Assembly (NCBI GenBank): GCA_019636195.1
Contig: JAHBYA010000004.1
Span: forward strand, 186,001-250,000
DNA length: 64,000 bases
From: Planctomycetota bacterium
GTDB lineage: Bacteria; Planctomycetota; UBA8742; UBA2392
Direction: 5' to 3'
Under the pieces are notes generated by a model. That model was not told the origin of the DNA. It searched no databases and was given only the letters and a program-made list of their open reading frames with translations. The translations under genes were made by a program, and so were the position numbers. Below, piece after piece: positions 9,166 through 15,602 of the stretch (within the stretch, counting starts at the first letter, position 1; the number at the start of each line of letters is the position of its first letter).

Positions 9166-10178
9166 TCGTCACCATGCAACCCGCCGCGACACTCAAAGAG
9201 ATCAGCGGCGTGATCCGCCTGCTGGAAAGTTTCGGCGCGCAGCCCAGCATCAGCCGCGATTGCGGTTGCACGCTGGTCACGGCCGCCACAAGCAAGACGC
9301 CCATCGACACGCAGCAGGTGCGGGCGCAAAGCGGCGTGCGCGACGTGCACGAAGACGTGCACCCCTTCAAGCGCGTCAGCCGCGACTATCACCCGCAAGA
9401 CAGCGTAATCGATGCCCGCGCGGCGCGCTTTGGCGGCGGCGGATTTGCCGTGATTGCCGGCCCCTGCGCCGTCGAAAACGACGAGCAGATCCATCGCGTC
9501 GCCGCGCACGTGGCAAAACACGGCGCGACCGGCCTGCGCGGCGGGGCATTCAAGCCGCGCACGTCGCCGTATGCGTTTCAGGGCATGGGCGTGCCGGGCC
9601 TGAAGCTGCTGCGCGATGCGGCCCGGGCCAACAACCTGGCAGCGGTCAGCGAGGTGATGTCGATTGAACAGGTGGCAGATTGCGTGGAACACCTTGACGT
9701 GCTGCAGGTCGGCGCCCGCAACATGCAGAACTTTGACCTGCTGAAAGAGGTCGGCAAGACCGACAAGCCGGTGCTGCTCAAGCGCGGGCCAAGCAGCAAG
9801 ATCGAAGAGCTGCTGCTGGCCGCCGAGTACATTGTCGATGCCGGCAACCCGCGCGTCGTGTTGTGCGAGCGCGGCATCCGCACATACGAAACCGCCACGC
9901 GCAACACCCTGGACATCGCCGCGGTGCCCGTGGTCAAGCAGCTTTCGCACCTGCCGATCATCATCGATCCCAGCCACGCCGCCGGCAAACGCGAGTACGT
10001 GCACGCGCTGACGCTGGCGGCACTGGCCGTGGGCGCCGACGGCGTAATGGTGGAAGTACACCCCGAGCCCGCAAAAGCGCTCAGTGACGGTCGCCAAAGC
10101 CTGCACTTCGACGAGTTTGAACAGTTGATGCTTGAAGTAAGAAGGTACGCCGAGTTGCGGTCGCCGGTGCCGGTTTAG
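9162..10178 (+). CDS. aroF: 3-deoxy-7-phosphoheptulonate (DAHP) synthase, type I beta with N-terminal regulatory domain
   Basis: This catalyses the first step of the shikimate pathway. Residues 1-70 form a small ferredoxin-like/ACT-type domain (MIVTMQPAATLKEISGVIRL). The catalytic barrel follows with AVIAGPCAVEN, LRGGAFKPRTSPYAFQG, VGARNMQN, LLKRGPSS and IIDPSHAAGKREYV, typical of the AroF/KDOPS-like type I beta class. It overlaps trpA by ATGA and is the last gene of the operon, so the Trp attenuator also governs entry of carbon into the common aromatic pathway. Whether another DAHP synthase exists elsewhere is unknown. Confidence 0.95.
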
Positions 10179-10198
10179 AAAAAGTTTTTGTTTCAGTG

Positions 10199-10226
10199 TT
10201 GACCTGTCAACTTTTGTCGTTATGGT
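10199..10226 (+). promoter_or_regulatory. Promoter of the cys operon with palindromic -35 region
   Basis: TTGACC (10199-10204), a 16-base spacer and TATGGT (10221-10226) form a good promoter. The -35 box lies inside the palindrome TTGACCTGTCAA (10199-10210), a possible operator. Transcription would start near 10233, only about two bases before the leader ATG at 10235, so the leader mRNA is nearly leaderless. Confidence 0.65.
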
Positions 10227-10234
10227 TTCGCGCC

Positions 10235-10309
10235 ATGAACACGAATGCCAAGATGTGCTGTCTGATGTGCGCCCACGCCGGTGGGTTGCGCACGGACGCG
10301 GTCTTGTAG
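10235..10309 (+). CDS. Cys-rich attenuator leader peptide 1 (24 residues, upstream of cysC)
   Basis: A 25-codon frame begins MNTNAKMCCLMC and ends RTDAVL before TAG. Cys codons are at positions 8, 9 and 12 (10256-10261 and 10268-10270). It sits between a promoter and a ten-base-pair intrinsic terminator just ahead of cysC. Stalling on the Cys codons would leave 10279 onward unmasked, so the antiterminator can form; a ribosome that reaches the stop would cover the antiterminator arm and allow termination. Translation would have to start from a nearly leaderless mRNA, since no ribosome binding site fits. Confidence 0.85.
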   Translation: MNTNAKMCCLMCAHAGGLRTDAVL

Positions 10310-10363
10310 CTTAACCGTACCGTACGCAGCGCCACCGCAACCGCGGTGGCGCTTTTCTTTTTT
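10279..10363 (+). terminator. Cys attenuator 1: antiterminator and intrinsic terminator
   Basis: The terminator pairs GCGCCACCGC (10329-10338) with GCGGTGGCGC (10343-10352), ten perfect pairs with an AACC loop, then TTTTCTTTTTT. A competing helix pairs 10279-10284 with 10332-10337 and 10285-10295 with 10320-10330: sixteen pairs (one G-U) with one bulged base (10331) and one mismatch. It occupies most of the terminator's left arm, so the two cannot coexist. This mutual exclusion is strong evidence for attenuation. Confidence 0.85.
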
Positions 10364-10392
10364 CTCACGCGCAAGGGACAGGAGACAGGACA

Positions 10393-10953
10393 ATGGCAAA
10401 CGCAAAGGGATTCACACTGTGGTTCACCGGCCTATCCGGCGCCGGCAAATCGACGCTGGCGGATGAGATCAGCCGCAGGCTGCACGAGCGCGGCATCGGC
10501 CACGAAGTGCTGGACGGCGACGTGGTGCGCACGAACCTGAGCAAGGGCCTCGGCTTCTCGCGCGAAGACCGCGACACCAACATCCGCCGCATCGGCTTTG
10601 TCGCCGAACTGCTGACGCGCAGCGAAATCCCCGTCATCACGGCCGCGATCAGCCCGTACCGCGCAGTGCGTGAAGAAGTACGCAGCCGTATCGGCACCCA
10701 CCGCTTCATTGAAGTGTATGTCGCCGCCGGTCTGGACGAGCTTGTACGCCGCGACGTGAAGGGCCTTTATGCAAAGGCACTGCGCGGCGAGATCGCCAAC
10801 TTTACGGGCGTAAGCGACCCCTACGAGGCCCCCGAGAGTCCGCAAATCAAAATAGACACCGAGGTCCAGAATGTGGTTGAATCAGCGGACCGGGTATGGG
10901 ACTACCTTGTAAACCACGGCTTCATCACGGTCGAAGAACCGGCCACGGTGTAG
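10393..10953 (+). CDS. cysC: Adenylylsulfate kinase
   Basis: APS kinase phosphorylates adenylylsulfate to PAPS. The 186-residue protein has the P-loop GLSGAGKST (residues 13-21), the DGDVVRTNLSKGLGFSREDRDTNIRRIG substrate block and IEVYVAAGLDELVRRDVKGLY. A strong GGAG ribosome binding site precedes ATG 10393. It is the first gene of the sulfur cluster, downstream of Cys attenuator 1. No ATP sulfurylase is visible in the window. The cluster's reductase has iron-sulfur Cys pairs typical of APS reductases, so PAPS may be used mainly for sulfation or by a dual-specificity enzyme. Confidence 0.95.
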   Translation: MANAKGFTLWFTGLSGAGKSTLADEISRRLHERGIGHEVLDGDVVRTNLSKGLGFSREDRDTNIRRIGFVAELLTRSEIPVITAAISPYRAVREEVRSRIGTHRFIEVYVAAGLDELVRRDVKGLYAKALRGEIANFTGVSDPYEAPESPQIKIDTEVQNVVESADRVWDYLVNHGFITVEEPATV

Positions 10954-10957
10954 GCAG

Positions 10958-11020
10958 ATGCGCAAACCGGCGATCCACAAGTGCTGCAAGATGATGCCCT
11001 GCTGTACGGGCCCGTGTTGA
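10958..11020 (+). CDS. Cys-rich attenuator leader peptide 2 (20 residues, upstream of the transporter)
   Basis: A 21-codon frame beginning MRKPAIHKCC starts five bases after the cysC stop and ends PCCTGPC before TGA. Five of twenty residues are Cys: positions 9-10, 15-16 and 20 (codons 10982-10987, 11000-11005, 11015-11017). It is followed by a strong terminator. Being directly behind cysC, it would be translated by reinitiation or from a weak AGG site. It gives the downstream reductase genes a second, independent Cys checkpoint within the same transcript. Confidence 0.85.
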   Translation: MRKPAIHKCCKMMPCCTGPC

Positions 11021-11070
11021 CGCGTCAAGTACGCACACACGGGCCGCCGATGGGGCGGCCCTTTTCTTTG
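11009..11070 (+). terminator. Cys attenuator 2: antiterminator and intrinsic terminator
   Basis: The terminator pairs GGGCCGCC (11041-11048) with GGCGGCCC (11054-11061) around a GATGG loop, then TTTTCTTTG. A competing helix pairs GGCCCGTGT (11009-11017) with ACACGGGCC (11037-11045), nine perfect Watson-Crick pairs, and takes the first five bases of the terminator stem. Stalling at Cys codons 9-10 would leave the antiterminator free; reaching the stop codon would mask it. No energies were computed. Confidence 0.85.
11017..11028. promoter_or_regulatory. Palindrome TTGACGCGTCAA, copy 3 (at the leader 2 stop codon)
   Basis: An exact 12-base palindrome that overlaps the TGA stop of leader 2 and lies in the loop of its antiterminator helix. 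It could be a protein-binding site or an extra RNA structural element. Function is unproven. Confidence 0.35.
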
Positions 11071-11092
11071 TCCCGGCAACCAGAGGCAACCC

Positions 11093-11218
11093 ATGAAACC
11101 GACACGTGCCAGCTACATACGACTGAGACGAAGCCTTGCGCGGGAGTTCGCGTCCACGCTTCTGGCCCTGGTGTTGATTGCCGCCGTAAAGGTCGGCGTG
11201 TTCACGCTGTTCTCATGA
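11093..11218 (+). CDS. Small single-pass membrane protein, 41 residues
   Basis: A short frame starting MKPTRASYIRLRRSLAREF has an AGAGG ribosome binding site. A basic N-terminus is followed by one hydrophobic segment (about residues 20-40, ending KVGVFTLFS). Its TGA overlaps the ATG of the transporter gene (ATGA at 11215-11218), which implies translational coupling. The positive-inside pattern predicts a cytoplasmic N-terminus. I do not recognise the family. By position it may be an accessory subunit of the transporter or act to couple its translation. Confidence 0.65.
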   Translation: MKPTRASYIRLRRSLAREFASTLLALVLIAAVKVGVFTLFS

Positions 11219-12222
11219 AGAAGACGACCGCACAACTTGAAAAGCGCACCGCATCGGGCCTGGTGGTCCTGGCTGTGATAGTCGGTTTTGCCAAGCTGGC
11301 GCACGTGCTTGTGCCGGCTGTGCCGGGCGTGGTGTGGGCGCTGGCATTCGGCGCGCTGGCCGGCGCGGGCGCGGCGCGCGCCCGGGGGCCGGTGCCGTCG
11401 CTGCCGTATCACGTGCCCCTGACCGCGGGCTTTGTGATGATGGGCGCGCAGGTGCGCCCGGAAGTCTTCACGCTGGTTGGCTGGCAGGGACTGCTTTCTC
11501 TGGCGGTGCTGTGGTTGCTGGTTGTGGTTTCATTCGCGCTGGCGGTAAAGCTGCGTCTGCTGCCGTCGCGCCTGGCGGGGCTGTTTGCGCTGGGGCTGTC
11601 CGGGTGCGGCGTCACGGCCGTCACCGCTGTCGCCAGGTATGACCGCACCGTAGAGGGCACACCGGCCACGGTTGCGACGCTGCTGATCCTGCTGTCGGGC
11701 GCGATCGCGCTTGTTGCTTACCCGTATCTCGGCGCGGGGCTTGGCCTTGACGCGTCAACGTTCGGGACGTTTGCGGGCCTGACGGTTGCCAATAACGCCG
11801 AGGCGCTGGCCACGGCCGGCACGGCGCCGGACCCCGCGCTGCTGGTGGCGGCGGCGTACAAAGTGCTCGTCAACGCATTCGAGGGGCTGGCGGTATTGCT
11901 TTACCTGTGCCTGTTTGTGCCACGCGACAGGCGCCAGCAGCAGCACATCGGGGCAAAGCTGCTGCTGCCCAAAGTGCCGGGCTTCGTGGTGGGCTTTGCG
12001 GTTGTCGGCACAGCCGCACTGCTGGGCGCCTTTGACGACGCCGAGCGCGCGACACTGGCCGAGCTCACCAACTGGGCATTCTTCATCGCATTGGTCGGCG
12101 TGGGCTATCGCACGCGCCTTTCTGACATCTTCAAAGCCGCCAAACCCACACTGGTGGGGTTGGTGCTGTGGGCCGCCACTTCGGCGCTTGTGTTGTTCTG
12201 GCTGACACGCGCGCCCGCATAG
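11215..12222 (+). CDS. yeiH: YeiH/UPF0324 family membrane transporter (putative sulfate/sulfite exporter)
   Basis: A polytopic 335-residue membrane protein with about ten hydrophobic segments. It shows features of the UPF0324/YeiH family: PLTAGFVMMGAQVRP near residue 80, the glycine-rich LSGCGVTAVTAVARYDRT block and FAGLTVANNAEALATAGTA. Members are annotated as putative sulfate exporters, an assignment mostly based on genomic context. The position in a Cys-attenuated sulfur operon fits transport of sulfate, sulfite or another sulfur anion. The start at 11215 overlaps the small membrane peptide. A palindrome copy lies at 11747-11758. Confidence 0.85.
   Translation: MKKTTAQLEKRTASGLVVLAVIVGFAKLAHVLVPAVPGVVWALAFGALAGAGAARARGPVPSLPYHVPLTAGFVMMGAQVRPEVFTLVGWQGLLSLAVLWLLVVVSFALAVKLRLLPSRLAGLFALGLSGCGVTAVTAVARYDRTVEGTPATVATLLILLSGAIALVAYPYLGAGLGLDASTFGTFAGLTVANNAEALATAGTAPDPALLVAAAYKVLVNAFEGLAVLLYLCLFVPRDRRQQQHIGAKLLLPKVPGFVVGFAVVGTAALLGAFDDAERATLAELTNWAFFIALVGVGYRTRLSDIFKAAKPTLVGLVLWAATSALVLFWLTRAPA
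11747..11758. promoter_or_regulatory. Palindrome TTGACGCGTCAA, copy 4 (inside the yeiH-like gene)
   Basis: The fourth exact copy. As in trpD it encodes Leu-Asp-Ala-Ser-Thr with the TCA serine codon, which is uncommon in neighbouring genes that prefer AGC. Whether the amino-acid coincidence or the DNA palindrome is selected cannot be told here. Confidence 0.3.
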
Positions 12223-12233
12223 CAGGAGCAATC

Positions 12234-14507
12234 ATGGAACCTGAGATTCGACACATCCCGAAAACGGATTTTGAAAAACACCGCGTTGTGCGCAGCGACG
12301 GCGAAGTCACGATCGACGGCGTTTACCCCGAGCGCGCCAGGGGCCACTACATGGTTCGCGTGCGCGTGCCCGGCGGCAACATGACCACACGCCAGGCGCG
12401 CGAGCTTTCACGCTTTGCGGACCGGTACGCAAGCGGCATCTGGCACGTTGATACCCGCGCCAACGTCGAGTTTCACGGCATCCCCGAAGCTGTGCTGCTG
12501 GCGTTTATTGAGGCCATTGAAACCACGGGCCTCAGCACTCGCGGCGCCTGCGGCGACAGCGTGCGCAACATTGTCACCGGCAGCGAAAGTGCAAGCGCAA
12601 GCATTGGTCGCATCAACGAGCTGGTTGAGCGCCTGACCCGCAGGTTCATGGGCAAGCCGGAATTCGAGACTCTGCCCCGCAAGTTCAAGATCGCGTTTTA
12701 CGCCGCCGACGACCGCGAGCCGTTGCATCGAATCAACGACCTCGGCTTTCTGGAGCTGCCGGACGGCACCTTCGAAGTCTGGGTCGGCGGCGGGTTGGGC
12801 AAGCAGCCGCGCCTGGGCGAATTGTTCTTCTCGCGCGTGCCGCAAGACGCCGTTGCCGGCCTGGTGGCCGCCACGGTGCAGGTCCACAACGCCTGGAGCA
12901 ACCGCAAAAACCGCGCGCAGGCCAGGCTCAAGTATGTGCTGGCCGAGCACGGCGTAGATCAACTGCGACTGTGGGTGCTCAACAAGTGGGTGCCGCCGCC
13001 GGGCGTTGAAATCAGGCCGCAGCCTTTGCTGCGCGCGCCGGCCGCGCGCTTTGCCACAAGCGGCGTGCACGGGCAGGAAGACGGGCGGTTCAAGGTACGC
13101 GTGCCGGTGGTTGCGGGCGACCTGAGCGGCGAGCAGATTCGCGCCATTGCCGACGCTGCCGAGGCCGCGGGCGCGACCGCGCTCCAACTGAGCGTGCGCC
13201 AGAACATCGCCATCCCCGACGTGCCGCCGCAGGGCGTGCCCGGCCTTGTCGCCGCGCTTGAGGCACTGGGCTTTCCGCCTTCCGGCTGGTTTGGCGCGCG
13301 CGACATCGTGGCGTGCCCCGGCGCAACATCGTGCCGCAAGGGCTTTGTGGAAACGCGCAACTTCGCGCAGCAGCTTGCGGACGCGCTTGACGCTGTGCCC
13401 GCGACCGCGTTTGCAAAGCGCCTGCGCATCAGCGTTTCAGGCTGCCCCAACTCGTGCAGCCAGCCGCAGCTATTTGACCTTGGCTTTCGCGGCAACGCGG
13501 GCAAGGCGCGCGGCGCGGCGGTCAAGGGCTATGACCTGCTGATCGGCGGCCGGCTGTACGGGCGCACGCTGATTGGCCAGCAGTTTGCAAACCTGCTGAG
13601 CCAGGCCGACCTGCTGGCGGCGGCCACGGCGGGCGTGAAGGCGTACGCGAAGCTCGCGCAGCCCGACGAGCCCTTTGACGCGCTGATCGATCGCGTGGGG
13701 CTGCACACGTACGCGCGCGAACTGGCAAGCCGCGTTGAACTGGCGCAGGGCGAGTGGGCCGACCTGTTGCAGGATGACCTGCCGCGCGAAGCGCCCGCGG
13801 ATGTCGCCCCGTTTGCCCAGCGTCTTGAGCTGAAAGACCCGCGGCTGATCCTGAAGTGGGCCGTTGAAACCTTCGGCGATTCACTGCTGGTCGGCAGCGC
13901 ACTCAATGCCGGCGGCGTGCTGCTGGCGCAATGGCTGAAAGGGATCGCGCCGTCGCACCCGGTGTTCTTCATCGACACGGGCAAACTGTTTGCCGAAACG
14001 CACGAGTACCTGCGCACGCTGCGCGCGCACTTCGGCTTGAACATTGTCAGCGTCGGCAGCGGCCTGAGCGAAGCCGAGTTTACCGACCGCTACGGCGAAG
14101 CGTTGTGGCGACGCGACCCCGGCCTGTGCTGCACGCTGCGCAAGGTGCAGGTCATGGCTGAGCTGCGGCGCGGCAAGCGCGCTTGGGTCAGCGCGATCCG
14201 GCGCGAACAGGGCGGCGAGCGCGCACACGCCGAGGTGCTTGAGCGTGAAGCCGACGGGGTGTTCAAGGTCAACCCGCTGGCGCTGGTCAATCGCGAGTGG
14301 ATTGACCGGCAATTGGCCGAGCTTGGCTTGCCCCAGCACCCGCTGTTCGCGCAAGGCTATCGCAGCGTCGGCTGCGAGCCCTGCACCTCGCCGGTTGAGG
14401 CGCATCAAGCCGAGCGCGACGGGCGCTGGCAGGGCAGCGGCAAAACCGAGTGCGGCCTGCACCAAAGATGGCGCAAGGCGGCAACCAGCGAGGCAAACCA
14501 TGCATGA
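12234..14507 (+). CDS. Sulfite reductase fused to APS/PAPS reductase
   Basis: The start at 12234 has a CAGGAG ribosome binding site; the product has 757 residues. Residues 1-530 form a siroheme/4Fe-4S nitrite/sulfite reductase with two ferredoxin-like half-domains; ligand cysteines are C361 and C367 (CPGATSC) and C404 and C408 (CPNSC). From about residue 540 follows a CysH-type domain with FFIDTGKLFAET, paired C632-C633, C714 and C717 (GCEPC) and catalytic C740 in ECGLH. The CC/CxxC set is the 4Fe-4S signature of APS reductases. One chain could thus reduce APS to sulfite and sulfite to sulfide. The gene overlaps SUMT by eight bases. The usual SSFGAED-like loop reads SLLVGSALNAGG, somewhat divergent. 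Confidence 0.92.
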   Translation: MEPEIRHIPKTDFEKHRVVRSDGEVTIDGVYPERARGHYMVRVRVPGGNMTTRQARELSRFADRYASGIWHVDTRANVEFHGIPEAVLLAFIEAIETTGLSTRGACGDSVRNIVTGSESASASIGRINELVERLTRRFMGKPEFETLPRKFKIAFYAADDREPLHRINDLGFLELPDGTFEVWVGGGLGKQPRLGELFFSRVPQDAVAGLVAATVQVHNAWSNRKNRAQARLKYVLAEHGVDQLRLWVLNKWVPPPGVEIRPQPLLRAPAARFATSGVHGQEDGRFKVRVPVVAGDLSGEQIRAIADAAEAAGATALQLSVRQNIAIPDVPPQGVPGLVAALEALGFPPSGWFGARDIVACPGATSCRKGFVETRNFAQQLADALDAVPATAFAKRLRISVSGCPNSCSQPQLFDLGFRGNAGKARGAAVKGYDLLIGGRLYGRTLIGQQFANLLSQADLLAAATAGVKAYAKLAQPDEPFDALIDRVGLHTYARELASRVELAQGEWADLLQDDLPREAPADVAPFAQRLELKDPRLILKWAVETFGDSLLVGSALNAGGVLLAQWLKGIAPSHPVFFIDTGKLFAETHEYLRTLRAHFGLNIVSVGSGLSEAEFTDRYGEALWRRDPGLCCTLRKVQVMAELRRGKRAWVSAIRREQGGERAHAEVLEREADGVFKVNPLALVNREWIDRQLAELGLPQHPLFAQGYRSVGCEPCTSPVEAHQAERDGRWQGSGKTECGLHQRWRKAATSEANHA

Positions 14508-15384
14508 GCACAACGGAGTGGTCACACTGGTCGGCGCCGGCCCCGGCGACCCGGACCTGCTTACGGTGGGGGCGTTGCGGGCGTTGCAGCGCGCCGATGT
14601 GGTCGTGCACGATCACCTGGTGTGCCCGGACATTCTGGCGCTGGCGCCGCAGGCGACCCTGATTGACGTGGGCAAGCTGCCCTTTGGCGAACGCACTGAG
14701 CAGGAGACGATCAACAGCATCCTTGTGCGCGAAGGCTCGCTGGGGCGCAACGTGGTGCGCCTCAAGGGCGGCGATCCGTTTCTGTTCGGGCGCGGCACCG
14801 AGGAGATTCAGGCGCTGCACCAGGCGGGCGTGCCTTTTCGCGTCATCCCCGGCGTAAGCTCGCTCAATGGCGTGCTGGGGGCCGCCGGCGTGGCAGTCAC
14901 CGCGCGCGGTCGCAATCGCGGCTTTGCGGTGTTCAGCGGCGCGGGTTCAGGCGATGCGGACTTTGCGCAGTGGGCGCAGGCGCCCGGCCCGGCCGTCATC
15001 TACATGGGCGTGCACAAAGCCGCCGCCATCGCGCGCGCATTCATGGCCGCCGGTCGCGCTGCCGACACGCCCGTTGTTGTCGTCGCACGGGGCGGCGGCG
15101 CCAACGAAGTCATTGCCGAGACAACGCTGGCAGGGTTGCCGGCCCTGCTTGCGGACGCGGCGGCCTGGACGCCGGCCATCATCGCGATCGGCGTTGAGCG
15201 CGAGCACGCCTTCAGGGCCCGGCCTCTGGACGGAAAGATCGCGTGGGCGGCTGGTGACTGGCTGAACAGCGAAGCCGCCGACTACGCCCGTGCACTGGGA
15301 GCCAGACCGGTGCGGCTGGAAGAAGGTGCGCAGCACCCGTTGGCGCGGGCGGTCAATGCCGGTGTGAAGGCGAGCCGCACATGA
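14500..15384 (+). CDS. cobA: Uroporphyrinogen-III C-methyltransferase (SUMT)
   Basis: SUMT makes precorrin-2, the precursor of siroheme, the cofactor of the sulfite reductase domain encoded just upstream. Family motifs are VTLVGAGPGDPDLLT, ADVVVHDHLV, VVRLKGGDPFLFGRG, VIPGVSS and VIYMGVHKA. The start at 14500 overlaps the fusion gene by eight bases. The product is 294 residues, with a C-terminal region of about 40 residues beyond the core (ending NAGVKASRT) that I cannot assign. It could equally feed cobalamin synthesis, but context favours siroheme. No precorrin-2 dehydrogenase/ferrochelatase is seen nearby. Confidence 0.92.
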   Translation: MHEHNGVVTLVGAGPGDPDLLTVGALRALQRADVVVHDHLVCPDILALAPQATLIDVGKLPFGERTEQETINSILVREGSLGRNVVRLKGGDPFLFGRGTEEIQALHQAGVPFRVIPGVSSLNGVLGAAGVAVTARGRNRGFAVFSGAGSGDADFAQWAQAPGPAVIYMGVHKAAAIARAFMAAGRAADTPVVVVARGGGANEVIAETTLAGLPALLADAAAWTPAIIAIGVEREHAFRARPLDGKIAWAAGDWLNSEAADYARALGARPVRLEEGAQHPLARAVNAGVKASRT

Positions 15385-15398
15385 AACTTTTGTAAAGA

Positions 15399-15467
15399 CG
15401 GCGCCGGTGCGCTTGATCATGCCCGTGACAAGCCGGGGGCATGGTGCACCCGGAAGCACCGGCGCCG
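15399..15467. repeat. Nested perfect hairpin downstream of SUMT
   Basis: The outer arms CGGCGCCGGTGC (15399-15410) and GCACCGGCGCCG (15456-15467) are perfectly complementary over 12 bases. Inside, CATGCCC and GGGCATG form a second stem. No T-tract follows. It could be a 3' end structure of the cys transcript, a processing or stability element, or part of a palindromic repeat. Confidence 0.6.
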
Positions 15468-15483
15468 CGAAGTCCTTGGGCAC

Positions 15484-15562
15484 ACCGCGAAGGGCCGCCA
15501 AGTACCGCGAAGAACTGCACAAAGCAGCTTTTACTTCGTGACCCTTTGCGGCCCTTTTCGGT
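15484..15562. repeat. Inverted repeat of the ACCGCGAAGG type
   Basis: Arm 15484-15512 and arm 15534-15562 are imperfect inverted copies (ACCGCGAAGGGCCGCCAAG type). Similar purine-rich repeats are scattered in intergenic DNA of many bacteria. It lies just upstream of the glycosyltransferase start and could influence its 5' leader. Confidence 0.55.
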
Positions 15563-15602
15563 TCAACTGTATTCGAAACGGCGCAGTCGCTACACTCGCG
15601 GC

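Noticed and set aside
10281..10466. 61-codon frame across the first cys attenuator
   Set aside because: It runs through the terminator hairpin and T-tract and out of frame into cysC; the Cys-rich frame explains the region better.
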